Positions 1 to 8,156 are shown, counted from the first letter of the stretch. The stretch: DNA of 37,329 nt from Thiotrichaceae bacterium (GCA_015490895.1 WFWY01000038.1:1-37329); one strand, 5' to 3'. The notes: generated from the letters alone by a model not told the origin. Numbers and translations: made by a program.

Positions 1-8
1 ACCGCTCA

Positions 9-31
9 CGGCTTATTCAGAGGCTCCTTAA
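9..31 (+). repeat. Half-copy of the TCAGAGGCTCC dispersed repeat
   Basis: The core CTTATTCAGAGGCTCCTTA recurs at 836-862 (inverted), 985-1024 (two arms of a hairpin) and 22162-22181. This copy and the inverted one at 836-862 bracket the Crp/Fnr gene. The sequence similarity is seen directly. That it is a mobile or REP-like element is inference. Confidence 0.6.
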
Positions 32-138
32 TAGTATATAGTAAAAATAGTAAATTCCTTCATTCTCAGACAGCCTTCCAGGGCTTTGTCAGCAAGAGTC
101 AGGTTTTGGGTGATTAGCCACCGAAATAGAGAGATAGA

Positions 139-828
139 ATGTTACAGACTGCCAGATTCGAAGAAATGATGAAAAAAAGCCCGATGTTTTCCGGTCTGCC
201 AGAAGAAGATTTCGGTCAGATTATGAAGACAGCTACCTATACCGAACTAAAGTCGGGGGACGTATTATTCAGGCAACATGATCCGGCCAGTGATTTCTTT
301 CTGTTGCTGACAGGAAAGATGAAACTTAGTCTGTTGTCTATGGAAGGCACCGAAAAGGTGGTCGATATTATTAATGCCGGGAATACGTTTGCAGAGGCGA
401 TTATGTTTCGCGGTATACCGGGTTATCCGGTTAATGCTGAGGCGGTGCTGGATGCTAGTGTATTGCGCTTCGATACCGGGGCGTATACGGAAATTTTGAG
501 AAAATCTCCGGAAGCCTGTTTTAATGTGATGGGTTGTCTGACCGTTCGTATACACTGGTTGATGACTGAACTGGATCGTCTTAGTTTACACAATGCAACA
601 TTCCGCCTGATTAGCTATTTGCTGGAAACGATTCCTGAAGATACGACGGAGAAAACAGAGCTGCGACTGTCAGTACCCAAACATATTATTGCATCGCGTT
701 TGTCCATTACTCCGGAAACATTTTCCCGCACTATTAAACGTCTGGCAGATGAAAATCTGATAGATGTTAATCCGGGATATATTATGCTCAATGACCCGGT
801 TGAACTTCGGCGTTTGATTGCGGTGTGA
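139..828 (+). CDS. Crp/Fnr family transcriptional regulator, DNR-like, without Fe-S cysteines
   Basis: This 229-residue protein has the Crp/Fnr layout: a cyclic-nucleotide-binding-type beta barrel (about residues 15-130), a long dimerisation helix (about 131-160) and a C-terminal winged helix-turn-helix (about 179-211). The recognition helix reads TPETFSRTIKRL. Its E193, S196 and R197 match the E-x-x-S-R pattern that FNR-type proteins use to contact TTGAT half-sites. The N-terminus lacks the cysteine cluster that holds the FNR [4Fe-4S] centre (only Cys127 and Cys133 occur), so direct oxygen sensing by such a cluster is unlikely. A haem- or NO-sensing role like DNR is possible but not shown. 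The ATG at 139 follows a purine-rich GAGAGATAG. A perfect FNR-type box lies far away at 23468-23481. The family call is secure; ligand and targets are inference. Confidence 0.9.
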   Translation: MLQTARFEEMMKKSPMFSGLPEEDFGQIMKTATYTELKSGDVLFRQHDPASDFFLLLTGKMKLSLLSMEGTEKVVDIINAGNTFAEAIMFRGIPGYPVNAEAVLDASVLRFDTGAYTEILRKSPEACFNVMGCLTVRIHWLMTELDRLSLHNATFRLISYLLETIPEDTTEKTELRLSVPKHIIASRLSITPETFSRTIKRLADENLIDVNPGYIMLNDPVELRRLIAV

Positions 829-835
829 CGCGGGT

Positions 836-862
836 TTGCTTACGGAGCCTCTGATCAAGTCC
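836..862 (-). repeat. Inverted half-copy of the TCAGAGGCTCC repeat
   Basis: On the minus strand this reads CTTGATCAGAGGCTCCGTAA, inverted relative to the copy at 9-31. It starts 8 nt after the Crp/Fnr stop codon. AGCCTC (846-851) could also pair with GAGGCT (876-881), but no T-run follows, so I do not call a terminator. Confidence 0.55.
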
Positions 863-955
863 CAGTCGTTTTCCTGAGGCTGAAACATCGCCATTTTTTC
901 GCTATAAAAGTGACCAATAGAATGATTATTGCTAACTTTTCTATCAAAAAACTGA

Positions 956-1024
956 CGAATTTCATCTCACAGGAAATTCGACCGGACTTAATCAGAGTCT
1001 CCTTACGGAGGCTCTGAATAAGTC
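956..1024. repeat. Two hairpins, the second a full palindromic copy of the TCAGAGGCTCC repeat
   Basis: A 7-bp stem (CGAATTT 956-962 with AAATTCG 974-980) is followed by an 18-nt arm at 985-1002 that pairs with 1007-1024 across the loop TTAC, with one mismatch and one G-U pair. The two arms are head-to-head versions of the repeat seen singly at 9-31, 836-862 and 22162-22181. It lies downstream of the Ntn hydrolase gene (minus strand, ends at 1099) and could stabilise that 3' end. There is no U-tract. Confidence 0.6.
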
Positions 1025-1098
1025 AGCAGAAGCCAAAGCCGAGTAGCGAAGAAGTCCCTGTCATGGATTGTTCCCTGTAGCTGTGTCGCTCTGGAGCT

Positions 1099-1671
1099 TC
1101 ATTCCAGGTCGCAATCATAAAGTGTCATGGGTAGGCCACAATAAGCGTCAAACTGGCAGGCAGCCTCAATACCCTTGCGTACAATATCTGCAGGCTCATC
1201 ATAAAGAGGATAGCTGGCATGCATGGCGCCCAGAGCATGTTTGGCACCGGATCCAGTTGCCCAGAAGGTGGCGATATCGCCGACATAGCGATCACCAAAA
1301 ATCTGGTAAATACCTGAAGGGTTGGCAAGTAGATAGTTCAGATGCATATCTTCAACTGGCTGGTTAGAGTCACCGGTATTGGGCATGGCGTAAAAGTGAT
1401 CCTTAAGAATCTGGTGCAGTGCCAGTAGTGATGTATAGATATTGGATGAGCCGGAGAAGGATAAGTCACTGCCATATTCTTCCAGTGCATGTTTTAGCAT
1501 AAGACTGCTATGAGAAGCACCTGTGTAGGCGAACCAGGTATCCCTGAATTTAAATATCTTGTCATGTTGCCGGTTCATCTCGCTGGAAACCAGATTACCG
1601 CTAACTTCAATTTGTGTGTCGGCGGCGATACACACTTTATTATTTTTTCGGGCAATGGCAAGTACAGTCAT
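1099..1671 (-). CDS. Proteasome-type Ntn hydrolase (HslV/BPH-like)
   Basis: This 190-residue protein starts M-T-V-L-A-I-A-R, like HslV, so removal of Met1 would expose Thr2 as the N-terminal nucleophile. Asp18 in AADTQ and Lys38 in HDKIFKF sit where the proteasome Asp17 and Lys33 are expected. AYTGAS (48-53) matches the glycine turn after strand S4. GSGAKHALGA (140-149) matches the conserved GSG motif of HslV and proteasome beta subunits. The ATG is preceded by AGGAAC with 6 nt spacing. No HslU-type ATPase or other partner lies in the window. It is too divergent and too isolated to call HslV, and the bacterial proteasome homologue (BPH) family described in Proteobacteria is a reasonable alternative. 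The fold and nucleophile call is strong. Substrate, ring form and ATPase dependence are unknown. Confidence 0.8.
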   Translation of the reverse strand: MTVLAIARKNNKVCIAADTQIEVSGNLVSSEMNRQHDKIFKFRDTWFAYTGASHSSLMLKHALEEYGSDLSFSGSSNIYTSLLALHQILKDHFYAMPNTGDSNQPVEDMHLNYLLANPSGIYQIFGDRYVGDIATFWATGSGAKHALGAMHASYPLYDEPADIVRKGIEAACQFDAYCGLPMTLYDCDLE

Positions 1672-1913
1672 GTTGGGTTCCTGTGGTTTTATTACTGGTA
1701 ATTGGCAAAGGCGAATAGCCGTAACGAAGTAACGATTTCAATAGGCTCAGAGTCGGGTACTTATGGGATTCGTAATAGCTTCTCTATCCTCGGATAGCCT
1801 TCTGGAGTGGGTGCAGCGCGAGTGTTTAAGATAACGATCAGCGCTATATATTTTGGGTAGAATGGGGTAGAGTGAGCCCCCATTAATAATGGTTCATAGA
1901 TAGAGTGTGCGAA

Positions 1914-3236
1914 ATGGCTGATAACGTACAATTCAAAACGCAGACAAACACCAGTAACGGATTACACGGAACAGTGCGTGTGCCAGGTGACAAGTCTATT
2001 TCTCACCGCTCCATTATGCTGGGTTCCCTGGCAGAGGGAGTGACACAAGTAAGCGGTTTCCTTAATGGTGATGATTGTCTGGCCACATTGAATGCCTTTA
2101 GAAACATGGGGGTTGAGATTACCACAGAAAGTGCAACTTCACTGACCATTCATGGTGTGGGTTTGCACGGTTTGCAGGCCCCTACCGGAGCGCTGGATAT
2201 GGGGAATTCGGGTACATCCATGCGCTTGATGAGTGGCTTAATGAGTGGTCAGTCCTTTGCGGTGACCCTGACCGGGGATGCCTCATTGTCTACCCGGCCC
2301 ATGCAGCGGGTGATCAGGCCACTGAGTCAGATGGGAGCCATTATTGAAGCCACTGAAAAGGGCACACCACCGTTACAAATACAAGGTAATGCAGCGCTCA
2401 CCGGGCGACATTATGATATGCCAATAGCCAGCGCCCAGGTGAAATCTTCTATCTTGCTGGCAGGGCTGTATGCAAGTGGTGAAACGTCGGTGACTGAACC
2501 GGCTCCTACCCGCGATCATACTGAGCGTATGTTGCGTGGTTTTGGCTATACGGTAACGACTTCAGGCAATACAATGAGTTTGCAAGGAGGAGGGTGCTTG
2601 CGAGCGACACAGATTGATGTACCTGCGGATATCTCTTCTGCTGCATTTTTTATCGTAGGCGCCAGTATTACGCCCCATTCGGATGTGCTGCTTGAACACG
2701 TGGGAGTGAATCCCACACGTACTGGCGTTATTGATATTTTGCGCTTAATGGGAGCGGATATTCAGATACAGAATGAACGTACCGTAGGTGGAGAACCGGT
2801 GGCAGATATTCGTATTAAAAGTGCGCCCTTGCAGGGTATACAGATTCCGGAAGCACTGGTTCCGCTGGCGATTGATGAGTTTCCTGCTATTTTTGTTGCA
2901 GCAGCTTGTGCTACGGGTACGACGACATTGACGGGTGCAGAAGAGTTGCGCGTCAAGGAAAGTGACCGGATTCAGGTCATGGCTGATGGTCTGCAAAACT
3001 GTGGCATCGAAGCCCAGCCAACAGTTGATGGCATTGTGATCCAGGGCGGTACACTCACAGGCGGCGAGGTTGACAGCCATGGCGATCACCGTATCGCGAT
3101 GTCGTTTGTGATGGCGGGGTTACGGGCAGAGGGTGAAATATATATCCATGATTGCGCTAATGTGAATACCTCTTTTCCTGGCTTTGTTGAGCTGGCACAG
3201 TCGCTTGGTGTCGAGGTAACGGAATCGCTGGTATAG
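1914..3236 (+). CDS. aroA: 3-phosphoshikimate 1-carboxyvinyltransferase (EPSP synthase), class II type
   Basis: EPSP synthase joins shikimate 3-phosphate and phosphoenolpyruvate in the chorismate pathway. The N-terminal motif is PGDKSISHRS (about residues 24-33), the form found in CP4-like class II and Pseudomonas-type enzymes, not the PGSKSVSNR form of E. coli. MGNSGTSMRL, STRPMQRV, KESDRI and GDHRIAMSF (about residue 388) are all present and in order, so the enzyme looks complete at about 440 residues. An in-frame GTG lies at 1905. I chose ATG 1914, which gives a conventional MADN start; neither start has a strong Shine-Dalgarno. In pseudomonads this domain is often fused behind TyrA, but here it stands alone. 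A DUF3754 gene follows after 7 nt. Confidence 0.95.
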   Translation: MADNVQFKTQTNTSNGLHGTVRVPGDKSISHRSIMLGSLAEGVTQVSGFLNGDDCLATLNAFRNMGVEITTESATSLTIHGVGLHGLQAPTGALDMGNSGTSMRLMSGLMSGQSFAVTLTGDASLSTRPMQRVIRPLSQMGAIIEATEKGTPPLQIQGNAALTGRHYDMPIASAQVKSSILLAGLYASGETSVTEPAPTRDHTERMLRGFGYTVTTSGNTMSLQGGGCLRATQIDVPADISSAAFFIVGASITPHSDVLLEHVGVNPTRTGVIDILRLMGADIQIQNERTVGGEPVADIRIKSAPLQGIQIPEALVPLAIDEFPAIFVAAACATGTTTLTGAEELRVKESDRIQVMADGLQNCGIEAQPTVDGIVIQGGTLTGGEVDSHGDHRIAMSFVMAGLRAEGEIYIHDCANVNTSFPGFVELAQSLGVEVTESLV

Positions 3237-3243
3237 CATTAGC

Positions 3244-4503
3244 ATGAGCAGTCTGTCGGATTTTCAACCGGAATCGTTTATTCCTGTCAGCCGTTTCGCA
3301 TTGCTTGAGCGGCTACAGGAACAGAGTGAAATAACAGAGGCTGAGCAGTACGCACAATTTCATCATTCTCTTGCCTTGTGGCGTCATCAATACTATCGAA
3401 CCAGCTTGCACCGGCTGAAAGAATTGTATCTGCCTTTTAGTCCGGATAGAGATACTTTGCGTATTCTCAGCTATGACAGGGAGACGCTACAGGGCATGCG
3501 TCATGAGCTGATCCAGGAACTAACCTGCTTATTAACAAGAGCCAATTATTCACCCCTCACCAAAGCAGATTTGAGAGATATCTTTTCCGCGCAATCTGCT
3601 TACGGCTTGCAGTTAAATGTTGAACTGGATGAATTTGAAAATATCCTTCTGTTTTCACGTGGGGCAGGAATAGAAACAAGTCAGAAGCGAACGGCCAACA
3701 GTTTGTTTTTACGAAAAGAGACGGTTGAGATTCCAGTGTTTCAGCGCCTGTTTTTATTATTAAAACTAAAGCCTGAAAGCATCCGAATCCAGGAAATCAT
3801 GCAACAACAGTCTGTCACCGAAGAGAAAGCACGCAAATTGCTCAGAAAATACCGGGATATGTTGCCGGAGAGAATCTCCAGTGAACACATCTATCTGAAA
3901 ATATTCAAGCAAATACCACAGATTGACCTGGAAATGTTGTTTCCCAATACCCAGGTAAAATTACGTCCCTTTGACAAATTGAAACTCGGTATCACTGCGG
4001 GAGGAGGAACCGCTGGCAGTATTATTGGCACTGTTACGAAACTGGCAGCAGCTGCTAATCCCACGGCCATAGCAGGAGTGATGCTCGGTCTGGTTGCGGT
4101 TATTTTCAGACAGGTTAGCAAGTTTTTCACCCAGCGTACCAAATATATGATGGTGTTGGCGCAAAAACTTTACTTTCATAACCTGGCCAATAATCGGGGG
4201 GTACTGACGCTAATGACTGACCGGGCTGAAGAAGAAGATATCAAAGAATGTTTCCTGCTGTACCATTTTTTACTGCAAGCGCAACAACCTCAATCACGAC
4301 AAGCGCTTAAAAAAACAATAGAGAATTTTGTCGAGCAACAATTCGGGGTCAGTATTTGCTTTAATGTGGATAGCCCGGTGGCAGCACTAAAAGCGGGGGG
4401 AATACTCATTGAAGAACCAGGATCAGGGCTGCGTGTCTTGCCGCTGAAGGAAGCCGGTTATAAAGTGAAAGACCTGTGGCGAGTTCAGGCGCAGGAAGCG
4501 TAG
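3244..4503 (+). CDS. DUF3754 (TMEM143-like) membrane protein
   Basis: This 419-residue protein fits the DUF3754/TMEM143 family, whose function is unknown. Supporting features are the phrase IDLEMLFPNTQVK (about 228-240) ahead of a hydrophobic, Gly/Ala-rich stretch (about 249-282) that may form one or two membrane helices. After it come LYFHNLANNRGVLTL and an acidic DRAEEEDIKE segment, both typical of the family. The N-terminal half is soluble and rich in charged helices. It starts 7 nt after aroA with no clear ribosome site, so translational coupling is likely. No link to shikimate metabolism is evident. The family call rests on remembered family phrases, not a search. Confidence 0.75.
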   Translation: MSSLSDFQPESFIPVSRFALLERLQEQSEITEAEQYAQFHHSLALWRHQYYRTSLHRLKELYLPFSPDRDTLRILSYDRETLQGMRHELIQELTCLLTRANYSPLTKADLRDIFSAQSAYGLQLNVELDEFENILLFSRGAGIETSQKRTANSLFLRKETVEIPVFQRLFLLLKLKPESIRIQEIMQQQSVTEEKARKLLRKYRDMLPERISSEHIYLKIFKQIPQIDLEMLFPNTQVKLRPFDKLKLGITAGGGTAGSIIGTVTKLAAAANPTAIAGVMLGLVAVIFRQVSKFFTQRTKYMMVLAQKLYFHNLANNRGVLTLMTDRAEEEDIKECFLLYHFLLQAQQPQSRQALKKTIENFVEQQFGVSICFNVDSPVAALKAGGILIEEPGSGLRVLPLKEAGYKVKDLWRVQAQEA

Positions 4504-4588
4504 CGCAATCCATCCTGACACATGATTATTTTTTGCAACACTTCCTGTTAGTCCGGCAGGTTTCTGGTAAAAACGACCCAACCCGTTG

Positions 4589-5461
4589 TTATTTTCCTGC
4601 CAGCGGTACTGATAATACTTCACCACGTGCATGGCTTTGAATATAGCGGGTAACAGAGCCGAGCACGACATCCATGCCGCGTCTTCCATGTGTGCCTAAT
4701 ACAATCAGGTCACTTTGTTGTGCTTCTGCATAGGAAATCAGGGTAGAGGCCGGTCTGCCCGTTAATACCGTGCCCTGGGAGGGTTCAAGGCCTAATTCAT
4801 TTAGCAGGGCGGTCATTTGTGCATTGGCTTTGTCCTGTAGCGATTCATTTTCGCTTTCCATTAATCCTAGTGCTTTCATGGAGAGCTCCATCATCATCAG
4901 GCCTGCTCCGCCAGGTTCGTAATAAAGGTCATATAATGCGGCTTCATCCACGATATTAACCAGTTGCAGGGAGGCATTAAAAGCGTTTGCAATTTGCATG
5001 GCACGCCGGGCAGCATGTTCAGAATGAGGGGAAAAATCAGTCGCAACCAGCACTTTCTGATAAGGAGTAATGGGTAAATCTGCCAGCTTATCGTCTGAGA
5101 GCTGTTTATCGCGTAGCCAGTCCCAGGCATCTTTAAGGTCAATACGATTGAAATACTTAATCTTGCTTTCGACAAAGGGCTGAGCAAGTAATGTCATCCA
5201 TTGCTGCCATTTTTTCTCTCCAACAATCGCCACTTTTTCAAAATGTTCGTCTTGCTCAAGTACGAATTTAAAATCATCTTTTAGCGTTTTCAGCTCAGTG
5301 CCGTGGATATCATCCAGTTCAATCAGCAGGGATATTTTTTCATAGGATTGAATCAATGCACTCAGGTTGGTATGGAAGCGCTGATAGTCTTTATCCGTGA
5401 GTTTTCCTGAAGCCCGAACAGCAAAAATATTTTCTTCATGGACTGGAATAAATTGAAACAT
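4589..5461 (-). CDS. SpoIIAA-like domain fused to a universal stress protein domain
   Basis: The protein (290 residues from ATG 5461) has two parts. Residues 1-120 resemble the SpoIIAA-like/STAS fold (MFQFIPVHEENIFAVRASGK, then alternating strands and helices). Residues about 130-290 are a UspA domain, starting with KVLVATDFSPHSEHAARRA and ending with the nucleotide-binding loop GTHGRRGMDVVLGSV. In that loop eight residues separate the second glycine from G-S, where the classical ATP-binding pattern has nine. The frame is open upstream to 5551, but that would overlap the preceding gene (ends 5496), so I use 5461. It is probably cytoplasmic. Family knowledge suggests a stress-response role; ligand and partners are unknown. 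Confidence 0.8.
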   Translation of the reverse strand: MFQFIPVHEENIFAVRASGKLTDKDYQRFHTNLSALIQSYEKISLLIELDDIHGTELKTLKDDFKFVLEQDEHFEKVAIVGEKKWQQWMTLLAQPFVESKIKYFNRIDLKDAWDWLRDKQLSDDKLADLPITPYQKVLVATDFSPHSEHAARRAMQIANAFNASLQLVNIVDEAALYDLYYEPGGAGLMMMELSMKALGLMESENESLQDKANAQMTALLNELGLEPSQGTVLTGRPASTLISYAEAQQSDLIVLGTHGRRGMDVVLGSVTRYIQSHARGEVLSVPLAGK

Positions 5462-5495
5462 GGGCAGAATCTGGTTGTGTGAAATAAGGGAGTTA

Positions 5496-6452
5496 TTATA
5501 GCTGACTAAGTAACGGGTAACGATACGTGTTAATACGTTTTGACCAACCATTTAGCCAGCGTGCCTCATTTCTGCGTGGTGGCGAGTTTCTGACTCGTCG
5601 TTGCAGTATACTCATGGCTGATGCAGCGAAATTATTTAATGCCTGTGCTCCGGGTCTGGCAGGTTGCATGTTTTCCAGCACCTGAAGCAGTCCCCAGTTC
5701 TGACCTTTATAGCCGCCGCGACGGTTGAGGCCTTCGCCCTTGAAATTTATGTAATCAACCAGCGCATACCAGCCCCCTGGCGTATTTGCCACCGCATTCA
5801 GGTTATTGGCTACATGACCACGAAGGCGGGCAGGTGTTTTCTTGACCAGCCTGGGCATGGCACGTTGGGCACGGTTAATAATATATTCGGCCTGTAAATG
5901 ACGTGTGCGGTAGAGAAAGTTTTCCAGTTCTGTTACCTGTCTGGAGCCTTTGGCACGCATTAGCTCTGAACGACTGTTCCAGGGAGCACCACGGTAGCGT
6001 GCCTGTTTTAGCCAGGGAGGAAGACGTTCGCCGCGCTGCTCCAGGTAGTCCAGCAGGCCTGGGAAAGTATTGCCAAAACGGTGACGACGCGGGCCGGCAG
6101 GGTACCAGGTAAAATGTCCGATACCCATAGCGGCGAAGTTTTCACCAACATTCCAGTGAACCAGCTTGCTTTTTGCGCCCCCGGCTTCATTTCTGAAGAT
6201 TTTGTCACCAATGAGACGGAGCTCATGAGCGGAACTGGCAGGGCGTTTAACTTGTGGACGATAGGCATAAGGCGTAACGGCTGCCCGCTGTTTTTTTTGC
6301 TGTTGGCGTGAGTGATTTGCAGTGTGTGGGGGTTTCTTTTTGGCGGGTTGTGCTGCTGGAATAACACTTGCCTCCTGTATTTGCTGCTGGCTACAGGCAC
6401 TGAGAACTGAAAGTGCCACCAGTGATAAAATGTAAAAGAGTAGATTGTTCAC
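5496..6452 (-). CDS. Large conserved lipoprotein of unknown function
   Basis: The protein has 318 residues with a lipoprotein signal: hydrophobic residues 4-18, then LSAC with the acylated cysteine at 20. A Gln/Lys/Pro-rich linker (about 21-70) precedes a compact domain with conserved-looking phrases: RNEAGGAKSKLVHWN, MGIGHFTWYPAG and NTFPGLLDYL, then INFKGEGLNRRGG and YKGQNWGLLQVLENM. The E-G-G and GIGHF patterns hint at an enzyme, and a lysozyme-like cell-wall activity is conceivable, but I recognise no defined family. The start is GTG, with AAGGGA 6 nt upstream. It sits 34 nt upstream of the stress-protein gene and is probably co-transcribed with it. Confidence 0.7.
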   Translation of the reverse strand: MNNLLFYILSLVALSVLSACSQQQIQEASVIPAAQPAKKKPPHTANHSRQQQKKQRAAVTPYAYRPQVKRPASSAHELRLIGDKIFRNEAGGAKSKLVHWNVGENFAAMGIGHFTWYPAGPRRHRFGNTFPGLLDYLEQRGERLPPWLKQARYRGAPWNSRSELMRAKGSRQVTELENFLYRTRHLQAEYIINRAQRAMPRLVKKTPARLRGHVANNLNAVANTPGGWYALVDYINFKGEGLNRRGGYKGQNWGLLQVLENMQPARPGAQALNNFAASAMSILQRRVRNSPPRRNEARWLNGWSKRINTYRYPLLSQL

Positions 6453-6639
6453 GGTGTATCCCTTGTTATTTTTATTATTGATACGGACTAAGGAGAGTTT
6501 CCCTGATCTGAGCCATTATAGAATGCGTAATAAGAGTTTTCATAAAATCCGGATAAGATGTTACAGTGTGTATGAACTGTTTAAAAAACCGGGGCTCTAA
6601 CAGAAATAATGCCTTACCAAAACCCGGCTGAATGAGGTA

Positions 6640-6669
6640 CCCTTGAAAAATGAATAAACTGCCTTATGT
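6640..6669 (+). promoter_or_regulatory. Sigma-32 type heat-shock promoter of hspQ
   Basis: CCCTTGAA (6640-6647) is a perfect match to the core of the sigma-32 -35 element. After 14 nt comes CCTTATGT (6662-6669), which matches six of the seven defined positions or better in CCCCATNT. Transcription would start near 6676, about 40 nt before the GTG start at 6716. HspQ is a known heat-shock protein, so position and function agree. Confidence 0.65.
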
Positions 6670-6715
6670 TGGCTCTTTAAGGGCATTCTCCAACAACAGG
6701 ACAAGAGGACATAAT

Positions 6716-7033
6716 GTGACTATCAATTCAGCATCGTTTAACATTGGTCAAATTATTCATCATCGTAACTTCAATTATCGGGGTGTCATTGTCGATGTGG
6801 ATCCTCAATTTCAGGGGACAGACGAGTGGTATGAAGAAAATGCCAATAGCCGTCCACCCAAGGATGCGCCCTGGTATCATGTACTGGTCGATGATGAAAG
6901 TATCGTAACGTATGTTGCGGAGAATAATCTTGAGGTCGATGAAGAGGATGTACCCATTGAACATCCCATGGTTCAGGAGCTGTTCTCTGGATACGATGCG
7001 GGAAAATACAACCTCAGAATGACCATTAACTAA
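6716..7033 (+). CDS. hspQ: Heat shock protein HspQ (YccV-like, hemimethylated-DNA-binding family)
   Basis: In enterobacteria HspQ is a small heat-shock-induced protein reported to affect DnaA stability and to act with Lon. Family phrases are FNIGQIIHHRNFNYRGVIVDVDP near the N-terminus (given here as FNIGQ...YRGVIVDVDP), then DAPWYHVLVDD and TYVAENNLE. The frame is open from an ATG at 6650, but that codon lies inside the predicted promoter. GTG 6716 has AAGAGGA at 6703-6709 with 6 nt spacing, and gives 105 residues, the same length as E. coli HspQ. I therefore choose 6716. A membrane-protein gene follows after 14 nt. Confidence 0.93.
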   Translation: MTINSASFNIGQIIHHRNFNYRGVIVDVDPQFQGTDEWYEENANSRPPKDAPWYHVLVDDESIVTYVAENNLEVDEEDVPIEHPMVQELFSGYDAGKYNLRMTIN

Positions 7034-7047
7034 GCTCATCTGCTCCC

Positions 7048-7782
7048 ATGAGCTTTGCGACGGAATGGCTGTCTCAGGCCAACTACCTTGGCGCCTTTCT
7101 TGTCGGATTGCTGGGGGGAGTGCATTGTTTCGGGATGTGTGGTGGCATAGTCGCTGCCCTTTCCTTCAATACGCAGGTTATTTCGGCTGATTCCCTTTCA
7201 ACAACCCGCGCCACCGCGCAGACTTCAAAGCCTGCATCACAACTTTCTGTATTATTCGGTTATAACCTGGGACGCCTGCTGGCCTACTCGTTTGCAGGAG
7301 CTATACTCGGTGGGCTGGGAGCCGGTGTTGTTTCATTGCTTGATATTCAGCAGTCCAGGCGCGTGTTATCCGTTATAGCAGCCCTGTTTATGATAGCGCT
7401 GGGACTGTATCTGGCAGGATTATGGCAGGGTATTTCCTATCTGGAAAAAGGTGGGCATTATCTGTGGAAATGGATTGAGCCCCTGAGTCGGCGTTTTATT
7501 CCTGCGCGGCATTTTTATCAGGCAGTGCCGCTAGGCCTGGTATGGGGCTGGCTACCGTGTGGCCTGGTATACACCGTATTGATCTGGACCTTATCGGCGG
7601 GAAGTGCCCTGCAAGGTGCAACCCTGATGCTGGCTTTTGGCCTTGGCACCCTGCCAAACCTGCTTGCCATGGGGTTGCTGGCGCAGAAATTGACCCGGTG
7701 GGTGCATAACCGCTGGGTAAGGCGGCTGGCTGGGGGGTTGATAGCAGGGCTCGGTCTCTGGATGTTGTTGCGTATACTATAG
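7048..7782 (+). CDS. Sulfite exporter TauE/SafE-like (UreH/DsbD-type) integral membrane protein
   Basis: The protein has 244 residues with about six hydrophobic segments. The first contains GGVHCFGMCGG (Cys27, Cys31), the hallmark of the COG2836/DsbD_2-like family often labelled TauE/SafE and linked to metal handling or cytochrome biogenesis. A second conserved loop, WGWLPCGLVY (about 166-175), carries a third cysteine after Pro. In many proteobacteria members sit near cbb3 oxidase genes, but none is present here. It starts 14 nt after hspQ with no obvious ribosome site of its own, so coupling is likely. The transported substrate is unknown. Confidence 0.8.
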   Translation: MSFATEWLSQANYLGAFLVGLLGGVHCFGMCGGIVAALSFNTQVISADSLSTTRATAQTSKPASQLSVLFGYNLGRLLAYSFAGAILGGLGAGVVSLLDIQQSRRVLSVIAALFMIALGLYLAGLWQGISYLEKGGHYLWKWIEPLSRRFIPARHFYQAVPLGLVWGWLPCGLVYTVLIWTLSAGSALQGATLMLAFGLGTLPNLLAMGLLAQKLTRWVHNRWVRRLAGGLIAGLGLWMLLRIL

Positions 7783-7806
7783 GATCTCTGATTTGCATGT
7801 ATTGGA

Positions 7807-8106
7807 TCAGTGACGCACAAGCGAATGAATAACATGATTATTTTCAAAATAAACCGTCATTTTCCCATACTTCCATACAGAAATGCGCGGATTACGTTGG
7901 GTGACTTTTCCAGGAGCTGTCATGCGACTTGCGGGTTCCCCCAGCTTTTGCAATACAGCCTTCATTGACGTCCCTTTTTTGGGTGCCTGGGTACTCATGG
8001 CGATGGTGGGCTGATTGCCAAGTGAGAGTATATCAGCGGATGAAGAGATGGGTATGAGGAGGGTCATCGTCAGTGTCACGATACCGATTCGCTGTTTTAC
8101 ATTCAT
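7807..8106 (-). CDS. Small exported protein, 99 residues
   Basis: A Sec signal peptide (residues 1-24, hydrophobic core TLTMTLLIPI, cleavage likely after SSA) precedes a mature domain of about 75 residues. The phrases KGTSMKAVLQKLGEP, PRISVWKYGKMTVYFE and NNHVIHSLV fit a widespread family of small periplasmic proteins in gammaproteobacteria, whose function I do not know. GGTGA lies 5 nt upstream of the ATG. It is divergent from lolC, with only 50 nt between the two start codons, and converges on the gene ending at 7782. Confidence 0.75.
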   Translation of the reverse strand: MNVKQRIGIVTLTMTLLIPISSSADILSLGNQPTIAMSTQAPKKGTSMKAVLQKLGEPASRMTAPGKVTQRNPRISVWKYGKMTVYFENNHVIHSLVRH

Positions 8107-8142
8107 TTTGTCACCATTGATGTTTCATCAGGATATTAGGGT

Positions 8143-8148
8143 TATAAT
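8143..8148 (+). promoter_or_regulatory. Consensus -10 element directly before lolC
   Basis: TATAAT lies 8 nt before the lolC ATG (8157). A TTGATG at 8117-8122 could act as -35 but with a long 20-nt spacer. Use of this -10 would place the start of transcription at about 8155, giving a nearly leaderless message. Confidence 0.4.
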
Positions 8149-8156
8149 CGCCAACC

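Noticed and set aside
8117-8132. FNR-like site TTGAT...ATCAG upstream of lolC
   Set aside because: The spacing is 5 nt and the second half is imperfect.
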